From Rhodanobacter denitrificans (GTDB taxonomy: Bacteria > Pseudomonadota > Gammaproteobacteria > Xanthomonadales > Rhodanobacteraceae): a stretch of 64,000 nt of DNA. Below are positions 35,381 through 44,459 of this stretch, in pieces. The translations under genes and the position numbers were made by a program. Below the pieces are notes generated by a model, which made no database searches, had not been told where the DNA came from, and saw only the letters and a program-made list of their open reading frames with translations. Location: the NCBI GenBank assembly GCA_003241385.1, contig QFPO01000002.1, forward strand, positions 62,001 to 126,000. The letters run 5' to 3'. Position 1 is the stretch's first letter, and every line of letters starts with the position of its first letter.

Positions 35381-36149
35381 GGACGCCTACGCCGGCGCGC
35401 TCGAAGCGCGCCAGCGCGCATTCTGCGCGCATCTGCGCGATCCGGATCGTCAGGCGCCGCCGCCCGACGTCGCGCCGCGCCGCATGGCGGTCTATCGCGA
35501 ACTGGTCTTCAACACGGTCGAGGGTCTGCTCGCGGCCAACTTTCCGGTGATCCGCGCCCTGCACGACGCGCCGTCCTGGCAGACGCGCGTACGCGCATTC
35601 CTGCGCGAACACGTCAGTCACACCCCTATGTTCACCGAGATCGGTCGCGAATTCGTGCGCTTTCTCGATGCGCGTGCCGAGGCCGGCACCGACGATCCGC
35701 CGTATCTGGCCGAGCTGGCGCATTACGAGTGGAGCGAGCTGGCGCTGTTCCTCGACGAGGCGACGCTCGCCGACGCGCCGCCGTACGATGCCGACGGCGA
35801 TCTCGCCGACGGCGTGCCGATGCTCTCGCCGCTGCTGCGCGTGCTCGCGTACCGGCACGCCGTGCACCGGATCGGCCCCGGCGCGGTGCCGGAGGACACG
35901 CCCGAGAAGCCGACCTTGATCGCCCTCACGCGCGACGCGGCCGGCGAGGTGCATTTCGTCGAGATCGACGCGCTGACCGCGCTGCTGATCGAAGCGCTGC
36001 GCCAGGACGCCGACGGCAGCGGCCGCGATGCGGTCGCACAGGTGCTGCGTCGCCTCGGCCGCAACGAGCCGGCGTTGCAGGCCTCGGGCCTGGCGATGCT
36101 GGCCGAGCTGCGCCGTCACGGCGTGCTGCTCGGTACGCGACGGCGCTAA
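35373..36149 (+). CDS. bufC: DUF2063-type MNIO partner protein, BufC/HvfC
   Basis: The product is 258 residues, overlapping bufB by eight bases. The N-terminal DUF2063 domain (about residues 10-100: LEARQRAFCAHLRD, MAVYRELVFNTVEGLLAANF) has been misnamed DNA-binding. In MNIO systems it recognises the precursor leader and presents it to BufB. The C-terminal half contains ELAHYEWSELALFLDEATL and a winged-helix-like end. The order precursor-BufB-BufC is the standard one. Confidence 0.9.
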   Translation: MAEDAYAGALEARQRAFCAHLRDPDRQAPPPDVAPRRMAVYRELVFNTVEGLLAANFPVIRALHDAPSWQTRVRAFLREHVSHTPMFTEIGREFVRFLDARAEAGTDDPPYLAELAHYEWSELALFLDEATLADAPPYDADGDLADGVPMLSPLLRVLAYRHAVHRIGPGAVPEDTPEKPTLIALTRDAAGEVHFVEIDALTALLIEALRQDADGSGRDAVAQVLRRLGRNEPALQASGLAMLAELRRHGVLLGTRRR

Positions 36150-36234
36150 GGCGCGCGGCGATCGCTCGCGAGCCTCTCTCATCTTCGTATCGCCCCTGTA
36201 TCGCCCGATTGGCGCGATCCGCTATTCTCGGCGG

Positions 36235-36882
36235 ATGCAGCCTTCTTCTTCTCCCCGGCGCATCGCCGAGCGCTTCCGGGGCTATCTTCCTGTCGTCGTC
36301 GACGTCGAGACCGGCGGTTTCGACGCCGAACGCGATGCCCTGCTCGAGATCGCCTGCGTCGTCATCGGCATGGACGCCGACGGTCAGCTCTATCCGCAGC
36401 CGACGGTCTCGACGCATGTGGTGCCGTTTCCGGGCGCGAACATCGATCCGCGCGCGCTGGAGATCACCGGCATCGACCCGGACCATCCGTTCCGCAACGC
36501 GCTCGAGGAGCGCGCGGCGCTCGATCACATCTTCAATCCGGTGCGCAAGGCGCTGCGCGAGGTCGACTGCCAGCGCGCGATCCTGGTCGGCCACAATGCC
36601 GCGTTCGATCTCGGCTTCCTCAATGCCGCGATCCGGCGCACCGGCCACAAGCGCAGCCCGTTCCATCCGTTCAGCTGCTTCGACACGGTGACGCTCGGCG
36701 GCCTCGCCTACGGCCAGACCGTGCTCGGCAAGCTGCTGGTCAGCGCCGGCCTGCAGTGGGACGCCAACGAGGCGCACTCGGCCGTCTACGACACCGAGCG
36801 CACGGCCGAGCTGTTCTGCCGCGTCGTCAACCGCTGGAAGCAGATGGACGAGGCCTGGACGCTGCAGTACGGCGGCGCTTGA
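36235..36882 (+). CDS. rnt: Ribonuclease T
   Basis: The enzyme has 215 residues and starts at ATG 36235. It is a DEDD-family 3'-5' exoribonuclease that trims the 3' end of tRNA and other stable RNAs. D23 and E25 (VVDVETGGF) form ExoI, HNAAFDLGFLNAA carries the ExoII Asp, and EAHSAVYDTERTAELF carries the ExoIII His and Asp. The central region FPGANIDPRALEITGIDPDH is typical of RNase T. A TATTCT element just upstream could be its -10. The FmdB-like gene follows 31 bp on. Confidence 0.95.
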   Translation: MQPSSSPRRIAERFRGYLPVVVDVETGGFDAERDALLEIACVVIGMDADGQLYPQPTVSTHVVPFPGANIDPRALEITGIDPDHPFRNALEERAALDHIFNPVRKALREVDCQRAILVGHNAAFDLGFLNAAIRRTGHKRSPFHPFSCFDTVTLGGLAYGQTVLGKLLVSAGLQWDANEAHSAVYDTERTAELFCRVVNRWKQMDEAWTLQYGGA

Positions 36883-36913
36883 TCGGGCCGCCGGCCGGCC
36901 GCATCCTCCGGGC

Positions 36914-37201
36914 ATGCCGATCCATCACTACCGCCCCCGCGAAGCCGACACCGGCTGTCCGCAGTGCCGTGCCGGGTTCGACCTGCTGCAACGCCTGGCC
37001 GATCCGGCGCTGACGGCCTGCCCGTCCTGCGCCGCGCCGGTCGAACGCGTGATCTCGGCGCCGCAGGTCGTCAGCGGCGGCGCGCATCACCTGCGCGAGT
37101 CGAACGTCGCGAAGAACGGCTTCACGCAGTACCGGCGCATCGGCAAGGGCCTCTACGAGAAGACCGCCGGCAAGGGGCCGGACGTGATCAGCGGCGACTG
37201 A
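36914..37201 (+). CDS. FmdB-like zinc-ribbon protein
   Basis: The product is 95 residues, with a zinc ribbon formed by C15-x2-C18 and C36-x2-C39. The C-terminal half is basic (SNVAKNGFTQYRRIGKGLYE). Such FmdB/CxxC_CXXC_SSSS-type proteins are regulatory or folding factors of unknown role. It is shortly downstream of rnt and probably shares its transcript. Confidence 0.75.
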   Translation: MPIHHYRPREADTGCPQCRAGFDLLQRLADPALTACPSCAAPVERVISAPQVVSGGAHHLRESNVAKNGFTQYRRIGKGLYEKTAGKGPDVISGD

Positions 37202-37510
37202 GCGCCGCCGGCCGGCGCTCTGCCGCGGCATCCCCACGCATCCCGTGAGCGGCCTCGCGCTGCGCCTGGTCGCACCCGGGCTCATGTCCGATCCGCCCGG
37301 ATCCGTGCGCCCCGAATCGCTGCTTCGTCATACGACCGCTTCACGCAATGCCGCTGCAAGTCGTTGATCATCAAAAGATCGAGCCTGCGACACCGGTGGC
37401 CGGAGCGACCGTTGAAACACGACTGACATATTTCCCACATCGTTCTGCAACCTCCCAGGGCTACAAAGCGCGCCATCGCTTCGTCCATTCAGCCCCAAGG
37501 AGTCGCCAGC
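37202..37510. other. pstS upstream region
   Basis: The 309 bases hold the pst Pho box (separate entry) and the AAGGAG ribosome-binding site eight bases before the GTG of pstS. Nothing else is seen. Confidence 0.6.
37423..37451 (+). promoter_or_regulatory. Pho box upstream of pstS
   Basis: CTGACAT, CCCACAT and CTGCAAC are spaced 11 bases apart, and a fourth weak unit TTGAAAC lies 11 bases further up (37412). They match the PhoB repeat pattern less closely than the porin site but sit 60-88 bp before pstS, the expected position. Confidence 0.65.
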
Positions 37511-38530
37511 GTGTCCATCTCGATCAAGCTGCGTGCGGTTGCACTCGGTCTCGCCACCGTGTTCGCCGTCGGCACCACCCAGGCCGCGGAAGTCACCGGC
37601 GCCGGTGCCTCTTTCGTGTTCCCGCTGATGTCCAAGTGGTCGGCCGACTACAACGCGGCCACCGGCAATCGCATCAACTACCAGTCGATCGGCTCCAGCG
37701 GCGGCATCGCGCAGATCAAGGCCGGCACGGTCGATTTCGGCTCGTCCGACGCACCGCTCAAGCCCGCCGACCTCGCCGATGCGGGTCTGGTCCAGTTCCC
37801 GTCGGTGATCGGCGGCGTGGTGCCGGTCGTCAACGTCGAGGGCATCGGTCCGGGCCAGCTCAAGCTGACCGGTCCGGTCCTGGCCGACATCTTCCTCGGC
37901 AAGATCACCAAGTGGAACGACGAGGCGATCGCCAAGCACAACCCGGATATCAAGCTGCCGTCGGGCACGATCTCGATCGTGCACCGCTCGGACGGTTCGG
38001 GCACGACGTTCAACTTCGTCAACTATCTGTCGAAGGTGAGCCCGGCGTTCAAGGAGAAGATCGGCGAGGGCACTTCGGTGCAGTGGCCGTATGGCCTCGG
38101 CGGCAAGGGCAACGAAGGTGTCGCGGCCTACGTCAAGCAGGTCAAGAACGCGGTCGGCTACGTCGAGCTCGCCTACGCGCTGCAGAACAAGATGTCGTAC
38201 GTCTCGCTGCAGAACGAGGCCGGCCACTTCGTGCAGCCGAGCGCCGAGACGTTCGCGGCTGCGGCCGCCAGCGCCGACTGGAAGAACGCCAAGGACTTCA
38301 GCCTGGTCATCACCAACGCGCCGGGTGACGAGGCCTGGCCGATCGCGGCGACCAACTTCATCCTGATGCACGCCCAGCCGAAGGACGCCGCCCGCGCCAA
38401 GGCCGCGCGCGAGTTCTTCAACTGGGCCTACACCGAAGGCAAGACGCAGGCCTCGGCACTGGACTACGTGCCGCTGCCGGCCACGCTGGTCGAGCAGATC
38501 GAAGCCTACTGGGCCGCCAAGATCAAGTAA
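37511..38530 (+). CDS. pstS: Periplasmic phosphate-binding protein PstS
   Basis: The product is 339 residues, read from GTG 37511 behind AAGGAG. The signal peptide is cleaved after TQA/AE near residue 25. The mature protein begins VTGAGASFVFPLMSKWSADY, and YQSIGSSGGIAQIKAGTVDF, FGSSDAPL and HRSDGSGTTFNFVNYLSKV carry the phosphate-contacting Ser, Asp, Arg and Thr. It delivers phosphate to PstCAB. It lacks a lipobox and so is soluble in the periplasm. It heads the pst cluster, with a 137-bp gap before pstC. Confidence 0.96.
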   Translation: MSISIKLRAVALGLATVFAVGTTQAAEVTGAGASFVFPLMSKWSADYNAATGNRINYQSIGSSGGIAQIKAGTVDFGSSDAPLKPADLADAGLVQFPSVIGGVVPVVNVEGIGPGQLKLTGPVLADIFLGKITKWNDEAIAKHNPDIKLPSGTISIVHRSDGSGTTFNFVNYLSKVSPAFKEKIGEGTSVQWPYGLGGKGNEGVAAYVKQVKNAVGYVELAYALQNKMSYVSLQNEAGHFVQPSAETFAAAAASADWKNAKDFSLVITNAPGDEAWPIAATNFILMHAQPKDAARAKAAREFFNWAYTEGKTQASALDYVPLPATLVEQIEAYWAAKIK

Positions 38531-38541
38531 GCGCTGCACGG

Positions 38542-38561
38542 TCGCCGGCACGCGCCGGCGA
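38542..38561 (+). terminator. Hairpin between pstS and pstC
   Basis: TCGCCGGC/GCCGGCGA with a four-base loop lies 11 bases after the pstS stop and lacks a T-run. Such hairpins commonly stabilise pstS mRNA or cut read-through so that the binding protein is made in excess. Confidence 0.5.
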
Positions 38562-38667
38562 TGCTTCAAACCGAGCGGACGGCGCCCTGCCCTCGTGGCC
38601 GCGGCGCCTTCCGCTCCCTCTTTTCCGGTCTGCGCCAACGCGCCGACCCTGACGCACGGGTAGACGC

Positions 38668-39642
38668 ATGAGCAGCCTGGCTGCCGATGCGGTTCTGATC
38701 GAGGAGCGGCGCGCACGCCGCGACGAACGGCAGGACCGCGGTTTCAGCATCGCGCTCGGATTGACCGCGATCCTCGTCCTGATCGCGCTGGCCGGCGCCG
38801 CGCTGTCGATGCTCTGGGGCGGACGCGAGGTGCTGGCGTCCGAAGGCTGGCGCTTCTTCTTCTCGACCGAGTGGAACCCGGTCGAGAACCGCTACGGCGC
38901 GCTGGTGCCGATCTACGGCACGCTGGTCACCGCGATCGTCGCGATGGTCATCGCGGTGCCGATCAGCTTCGGCATCGCGCTGTACCTGACCGAGGTCGCG
39001 CCGACCTGGCTGCGCGGACCGGTCGGCTCGGCGATCGAGCTGCTGGCCGGCGTGCCGTCGATCATCTACGGCATGTGGGGCCTGTTCGTGCTGGTGCCGG
39101 TGATGACCGAGTACGTCACGCCGTGGTTCAACGACCATCTCGGCACGCTGCCGGTGATCGGCGTGCTGTTCCGCGGTCCGCCGCTCGGCATCGGCATGCT
39201 GACCGCCGGCTTCGTGCTCGCGATCATGGTGATCCCGTTCATTTCCTCGGTGATGCGCGAGGTGTTCCTGACCGTGCCCACGCGCCTGAAGGAGTCGGCC
39301 TATGCGCTGGGCTCCACCAAGTGGGAGGTGGTCTGGGACATCGTGCTGCCGTACACGCGCTCGGCGGTGATCGGCGGCGTCTTCCTCGGCCTGGGCCGCG
39401 CGCTCGGCGAGACGATGGCGGTGGCCTTCGTCGTCGGCAACACGGTGCGCTTCTCGCCGTCGCTGCTGGAACCGGGCACGACGATCGCGGCGCTGATCGC
39501 CAACGACTTCGCCGAGGCGACCGACAGCTATCGGTCGGCCCTGCTGCTGCTCGGCTTCGTGCTGTTCATCGTGACCTTCATCGTGCTCGCCGCGGCGCGC
39601 CTGATGCTGGCCCAGCTGTCGCGCAGGGAGGGTGGCCGATGA
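38668..39642 (+). CDS. pstC: Phosphate ABC transporter permease PstC
   Basis: This 324-residue inner-membrane permease has six membrane helices. The EAA loop is ESAYALGSTKWEVVWDIVLP, which contacts PstB. An N-terminal charged stretch (EERRARRDERQD) precedes helix 1. The sequence EVFLTVPTRLKESAYALG and the end LAAARLMLAQLSRREGGR are typical. It overlaps pstA by ATGA. Confidence 0.95.
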   Translation: MSSLAADAVLIEERRARRDERQDRGFSIALGLTAILVLIALAGAALSMLWGGREVLASEGWRFFFSTEWNPVENRYGALVPIYGTLVTAIVAMVIAVPISFGIALYLTEVAPTWLRGPVGSAIELLAGVPSIIYGMWGLFVLVPVMTEYVTPWFNDHLGTLPVIGVLFRGPPLGIGMLTAGFVLAIMVIPFISSVMREVFLTVPTRLKESAYALGSTKWEVVWDIVLPYTRSAVIGGVFLGLGRALGETMAVAFVVGNTVRFSPSLLEPGTTIAALIANDFAEATDSYRSALLLLGFVLFIVTFIVLAAARLMLAQLSRREGGR

Positions 39643-40532
39643 ACGCCGTCGCCGCCACGTCCCGGCCGGAAAGCCCGGTCGCACGCCGTCTCTACACGCG
39701 CCGAGCGCTGGTCAACCGGCTCGCCCTGGTGCTCTCGTGCGCCGCGGCGCTGTTCGGCCTGTTCTTCCTGTTCTGGATTCTCTGGACGACCGTCTCGCGC
39801 GGCATGGCCGGCATCAATCTGGCGCTGTTCACGCAGATGACGCCGCCGCCGATGGAGGAAGGCGGCCTGCTCAACGCGTTCTTCGGCAGCGCCGTGATGT
39901 GCGTGCTGGCGATCCTGATCGGCACGCCGCTCGGCATCGCCGCCGGCACCTGGCTGGCCGAGTACGCCGGCGCGCGCCGGATCGGCACGGTGATCCGCTT
40001 CGTCAACGACATCCTGTTGTCGGCGCCGTCGATCGTGCTCGGCCTGTTCGTCTACACGATCGTCGTCGCGCAGATGGGCGGCAGCTTCTCGGCGCTGGCC
40101 GGCGCGATCGCGCTGGCCTTCATCGTGCTGCCGGTGGTCGTGCGCACGACCGACGAGATGCTGCGCCTGGTGCCCTCGCAGATGCGCGAGGCCGCGCTGT
40201 CGCTCGGCATCCCGCAGTGGAAGGTGATCGCCCAGGTGCTCTACCGCAGCGCCTCGGCCGGCATCGTCACCGGCATCCTGCTGGCGCTGGCGCGCATCAG
40301 CGGCGAGACCGCGCCGCTGCTGTTCACCGCGTTCGGCAACCAGTACTGGAGCACCGACCTGACCCGGCCGATGGCCAGCGTGCCGGTCGTGATGAACCAG
40401 TTCGCCGGCAGTCCGTATGAATCCTGGCAGGTTCTGGCCTGGGCCGGCGCCCTGGTGCTGACCGCCTTCGTGCTGCTGCTCAGCCTGCTCGCACGCGCCA
40501 TTCTCCTCAGGAACAAGATCAGCCATGACTGA
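39639..40532 (+). CDS. pstA: Phosphate ABC transporter permease PstA
   Basis: The product is 297 residues, read from ATG 39639 within the ATGA overlap. It has six helices and the EAA loop EAALSLGIPQWKVIAQVLYR. The segments APSIVLGLFVYTIVV and ARISGETAPLLFTAFGNQYW are characteristic of PstA. It overlaps pstB by eight bases. Confidence 0.95.
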   Translation: MNAVAATSRPESPVARRLYTRRALVNRLALVLSCAAALFGLFFLFWILWTTVSRGMAGINLALFTQMTPPPMEEGGLLNAFFGSAVMCVLAILIGTPLGIAAGTWLAEYAGARRIGTVIRFVNDILLSAPSIVLGLFVYTIVVAQMGGSFSALAGAIALAFIVLPVVVRTTDEMLRLVPSQMREAALSLGIPQWKVIAQVLYRSASAGIVTGILLALARISGETAPLLFTAFGNQYWSTDLTRPMASVPVVMNQFAGSPYESWQVLAWAGALVLTAFVLLLSLLARAILLRNKISHD

Positions 40533-41349
40533 CGCACCGTTTGCGATTTCCACGCCGACCGTCGGCGGCTCGCCGCGCGCGGCCGAGGCCGGCGCGGCGC
40601 CGAAGATGAGCGCGCGCAACCTGGACTTCTTCTACGACGGATTCCACGCGCTCAAGAACGTCAACATCGACATCGCCGAGAAGCGCGTGACCGCGCTGAT
40701 CGGACCGTCGGGCTGCGGCAAGTCGACGCTGCTGCGCATCTTCAACCGCATCTACGCGCTGTACCCGAAGCTGGTCGCCAAGGGCGAGGTGCTGCTGGAC
40801 GGCGAGAACATCCTCGATCCGTCCTACGCGCTGAACCGACTGCGCGGCAAGGTCGGCATGGTGTTCCAGAAGCCGGTGCCGTTCCCGATGTCGATCTACG
40901 AGAACATCGCCTACGCGATCCGCCACTACGAGAAGCTGTCCAGGGCAGACCTGGACGTGCGCGTCGAGCAGGCGCTCGTGCAGGGCGCGCTGTGGAACGA
41001 GGTCAAGGACAAGCTCAAGCAGAGCGCGCTGGGCCTGTCCGGCGGCCAGCAGCAGCGCCTGTGCATCGCACGCGCGGTCGCGCTCCGGCCCGACGTGCTG
41101 CTGCTCGACGAGCCGACCTCGGCGCTGGACCCGATCGCGACCGGCAAGATCGAGCAGCTGGTCGCCGAGCTCAAGGAGCACTACACGATCGCGATCGTCA
41201 CCCACAACATGCAGCAGGCGGCGCGCTGCTCGGACTACACGGCCTTCATGTACCTGGGCGAGCTGATCGAGTTCGGCGCGACCGACAAACTGTTCACGAA
41301 GCCGGCCAAGCAGCAGACCGAAGACTACATCACCGGCCGTTTCGGCTGA
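40525..41349 (+). CDS. pstB: Phosphate ABC transporter ATPase PstB
   Basis: This 274-residue ATPase has Walker A GPSGCGKST (60-68), signature LSGGQ (171-175), Walker B VLLLDEPTSALD and the switch His in IVTHNMQQAARCSDYTAFM. The first 28 residues extend beyond E. coli PstB (257 residues) and are Ala/Pro-rich. It powers import through PstCA and also takes part in PhoR signalling with PhoU, encoded nine bases downstream. Confidence 0.97.
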   Translation: MTDAPFAISTPTVGGSPRAAEAGAAPKMSARNLDFFYDGFHALKNVNIDIAEKRVTALIGPSGCGKSTLLRIFNRIYALYPKLVAKGEVLLDGENILDPSYALNRLRGKVGMVFQKPVPFPMSIYENIAYAIRHYEKLSRADLDVRVEQALVQGALWNEVKDKLKQSALGLSGGQQQRLCIARAVALRPDVLLLDEPTSALDPIATGKIEQLVAELKEHYTIAIVTHNMQQAARCSDYTAFMYLGELIEFGATDKLFTKPAKQQTEDYITGRFG

Positions 41350-41358
41350 GGACCCCCG

Positions 41359-42087
41359 ATGAACGCACCCGTTTCCGAGCACATCGTCAAGAGCTACGAC
41401 GCCGAACTCCAGCGTCTGACCGAGGAGATCCAGCGCATGGGCGACCTGGCGCTGGCCGAACTGGAGGCCTCGATCGACGCCGTCGTCAAGCGCGACAGCG
41501 AGGCCGCCGAGATCGTCATCGGCAGCGACGGCGCGATCGACGCGCTGGAGCTCGAGGTCAGCCAGGACGTGGTCCAGCTGCTGGTCGCGCGCGCACCGAT
41601 GGCGCGCGACCTGCGCGAGGTCATGGCCGCGCTGCGCATCGCCTCGGACATCGAGCGCATCGGCGACTATGCGGCCAACGTCGCCAAGCGCGCGATCTCA
41701 CTGAACCAGCTCGCGCCGGTCAAGCCGGTGCACGCCCTGCCGCGCCTGGCCGAACTCGCCGGCGAGCTGCTGCGCGACGTGCTCGACGCCTACCGCGACC
41801 GCGATGCCGACGCCGCCCTGCTCGCCTGGGCGCGCGACGAGGAACTGGACGAGCTCTACACCAGCCTGTTCCGCGAGCTGCTGACCTACATGATGGAAGA
41901 CCCGCGCAACATCACCGCGTCGACCCATCTGCTGTTCATGGCCAAGAACATCGAGCGCATCGGCGACCACGCGACCAACATCGCCGAGAACATCTACTAC
42001 CTCGTGCACGGCAGCCGCATCGGCCAGATCCGCCGCAAGGGCGATGCCACCGCCAGCACCGTGCTGCACGGCCCGGCGGCCGAGTAA
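41359..42087 (+). CDS. phoU: Phosphate signalling protein PhoU
   Basis: This 242-residue all-helical protein is made of two three-helix bundles. Each has the PhoU metal-binding signature: LRIASDIERIGDYAANVAKR in the first and LLFMAKNIERIGDHATNIAE in the second. It couples Pst activity to inhibition of the PhoR kinase and limits phosphate uptake. It is the last gene of the pst cluster. Confidence 0.97.
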   Translation: MNAPVSEHIVKSYDAELQRLTEEIQRMGDLALAELEASIDAVVKRDSEAAEIVIGSDGAIDALELEVSQDVVQLLVARAPMARDLREVMAALRIASDIERIGDYAANVAKRAISLNQLAPVKPVHALPRLAELAGELLRDVLDAYRDRDADAALLAWARDEELDELYTSLFRELLTYMMEDPRNITASTHLLFMAKNIERIGDHATNIAENIYYLVHGSRIGQIRRKGDATASTVLHGPAAE

Positions 42088-42168
42088 GCAGGCGCGCGTT
42101 CCGGACTGGCCGCCGGTCGCGGCGGGGACTATGCTGGCCTCCGATCGGCCACGGTACGGAGACGCGCG

Positions 42169-43122
42169 ATGATCCACGCCAGCATCCTCGACACGATCGG
42201 TCGCACGCCGGTCGTGCGCATCAACCGCCTCGCACCGCCCGGCGTGTCGATGTACGTCAAGTGCGAGGCCTTCAATCCGGGCGGCTCGGTCAAGGACCGC
42301 CTGGCGCTCGCGATCATCCTCGACGCCGAGGCGAAGGGCCTGCTCAAGCCCGGCCAGACCGTCGTCGAGGCGACCTCGGGCAATACCGGCGTCGCGCTGG
42401 CGATGGTCTGCGCGGCGCGAGGCTATCCGTTCGTCGCGTTCATGGTCGAGACCTTCTCGATCGAGCGCCGCAAGCTGATGCGCGCCTACGGCGCCAAGGT
42501 GATCCTGACGCCGGCCGCCGAGCGCGGCAGCGGCATGGTCCGCCGCGCGGCCGAGTTCGCCGAGAAGCACGGCGCGTTCCTGGCGCGCCAGTTCGAGAAC
42601 GAGGCCAACCCGGCCTTTCACCGCAACACCACCGGCCCCGAGATCCTGCAGGACTTCGCCGGGCAGCGTCTGGACTGGTTCGTGACCGGCTGGGGCACCG
42701 GCGGCACGCTGACCGGCGTCGGCGAGATGCTGCGCGCCGCGCGGCCGGAGGTGCGCATCGCCGCGGCCGAGCCCGGCCCGGCCGCCCTGCTCGCCGGCGC
42801 CGAATGGAAGCCGCACCGGATCCAGGGCTGGACGCCCGACTTCGTGCCGGCGGTATTGAACCGCACCGTCGTCGATCGCCTGCTCGCGGTCGACGAGTTC
42901 CTCGCGCGCGACACCGCGCGGGCGCTGGCGCGCGACGAAGGCATCTTCTGCGGCGTCTCGGCAGGTGCCACGTTCGCCGCCGCGCTCGAGATCGCGCGCG
43001 AAGCACAGGAAGGCGACGTGATCCTGGCGATGCTGCCCGACACCGGCGAGCGCTACCTCAGCACGTACCTGTTCGAGGGCGTCGAGGAAGGCTCGGACGA
43101 GGCGTGGCTGGCGTCGTTGTGA
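42169..43122 (+). CDS. cysK: Cysteine synthase (O-acetylserine sulfhydrylase)
   Basis: The enzyme has 317 residues, with PLP Lys K42 in NPGGSVKDRLAL, the substrate loop TSGNTGVALA, the phosphate-binding WGTGGTLTGVGEML, and the C-terminal Ser of GVSAGATFAA. It converts O-acetylserine and sulfide to cysteine. The length and the overall pattern fit CysK/CysM; the two cannot be separated with confidence by eye. Start ATG 42169; it follows phoU by 81 bp and may be expressed independently. Confidence 0.9.
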   Translation: MIHASILDTIGRTPVVRINRLAPPGVSMYVKCEAFNPGGSVKDRLALAIILDAEAKGLLKPGQTVVEATSGNTGVALAMVCAARGYPFVAFMVETFSIERRKLMRAYGAKVILTPAAERGSGMVRRAAEFAEKHGAFLARQFENEANPAFHRNTTGPEILQDFAGQRLDWFVTGWGTGGTLTGVGEMLRAARPEVRIAAAEPGPAALLAGAEWKPHRIQGWTPDFVPAVLNRTVVDRLLAVDEFLARDTARALARDEGIFCGVSAGATFAAALEIAREAQEGDVILAMLPDTGERYLSTYLFEGVEEGSDEAWLASL

Positions 43123-43160
43123 GTCCCTTGCGTCCCGACCGCCACTGACCCGAAGACCCG

Positions 43161-44270
43161 ATGCCCGCAGACGAAGACCGAACGCCGCCGCCCTCACCGT
43201 ACCGAGCGATGCGCGCAGTGGCGCGAGGCCTTCTCCGCACGACGCGCCGCTGGCTGTCCTCACTCCGCGCGAAGACGGGCGGCAGCACGGATTACGCCGA
43301 GCGCATCGCGCGCGAGCAGGCGATCTTCGCCGACCAGGCCGTCGTGCACGACCTGCCGCCGATCTTCCATTACTGGTCCAACACCTGGCTGCGGCCGCAG
43401 TTCGAAGCGCTGGGCTTCTCCGATCCGGACCGGTTCTTCGTCGAGTACCTCAAGCGCGCGATCGCCGATCATCCTGACCGGCCGGTGCGCTTCGCGAGTC
43501 TCGGCGCCGGCAACTGCGATACGGAACTGCGCGTCGCGCGGGCGCTGGTCGACGAGGGCCTGGACCGCTTCACGCTCGAATGCGTCGACATCAATCCGAC
43601 GATGCTCGAGCGCGGCCGTGCCGCGGCGCGCGAGCAGGGCCTCGAACGGCAGGTGCTTCCGATCGAAGGCGACTTCAATGCCTGGCGCCCGACGGGGCGC
43701 TACGAGGCGATCATGGCCAACCAGAGCCTGCATCACGTGCTGGCACTGGAGGATCTGTTCGCTGCGGTCGAGTCGGCGCTGACCGAGCGCGGACGCTTCG
43801 TCGTGTCCGACATGATCGGCCGCAACGGCCATATGCGCTGGCCCGAGGCGATGGCGATCGTCCACGAGTACTGGCGCGAGCTGCCACCGACGTACCGCTG
43901 GAACGTGCAGCTGCGCCGTCACGAGGAGCTGCTCGAATACTGGGACTGCTCGAAGGAGGGCTTCGAGGGCATCCGTGCGCAGGACATCCTGCCGCTGCTG
44001 ATCGAGCGCTTCGACTTCGAGACGTTCTACGCGTACGGCAACCTGATCGATCCGTTCATCGACCGCTCGTTCGGACCGCACTTCGACGCGGATTCGCCGG
44101 ACGACCGCGCGCTGATCGACCGCATCCATCAGCGCGACGTCGCCGAGATCGCGGCCGGCAACATCAAGCCGACGCATCTGATCGCCGTGCTGCGCAGACG
44201 TCCGTATGACGGCCCGATGGCGCACCGGCCCGGCATTACGCCGTCGAGTTCGGTGCGCACGGTCGATTAG
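43161..44270 (+). CDS. Class I SAM-dependent methyltransferase
   Basis: This 369-residue soluble protein has the SAM motif I FASLGAGNCDTELRVA (112-127). The acidic motif II LECVDINPTMLERGR, motif IV ANQSLHHVLAL and a post-motif VSDMIGRNGHMRWPEA follow. The N-terminal 60 residues and the C-terminal part after position 250 are outside the core. The closest layout is that of small-molecule O/N-methyltransferases, but the substrate is unknown. It follows cysK by 38 bp in the same direction. Confidence 0.85.
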   Translation: MPADEDRTPPPSPYRAMRAVARGLLRTTRRWLSSLRAKTGGSTDYAERIAREQAIFADQAVVHDLPPIFHYWSNTWLRPQFEALGFSDPDRFFVEYLKRAIADHPDRPVRFASLGAGNCDTELRVARALVDEGLDRFTLECVDINPTMLERGRAAAREQGLERQVLPIEGDFNAWRPTGRYEAIMANQSLHHVLALEDLFAAVESALTERGRFVVSDMIGRNGHMRWPEAMAIVHEYWRELPPTYRWNVQLRRHEELLEYWDCSKEGFEGIRAQDILPLLIERFDFETFYAYGNLIDPFIDRSFGPHFDADSPDDRALIDRIHQRDVAEIAAGNIKPTHLIAVLRRRPYDGPMAHRPGITPSSSVRTVD

Positions 44271-44459
44271 CGTCACGGCGACGCGGCACGTATCGACCGC
44301 GCCTTCACGGAGTCGACGCGCGATGCACGACGGTACCGCCTCGGATCGTCGCGGCCCGCGCGCAGGCGAATCAGGACCTCGGATGCGATACGGGCCCGCG
44401 CTCGGCGCGGATTCGACGCGCTGCCGCGTCGCTCGACCGACGCGAAGCTCGATGCGAAA

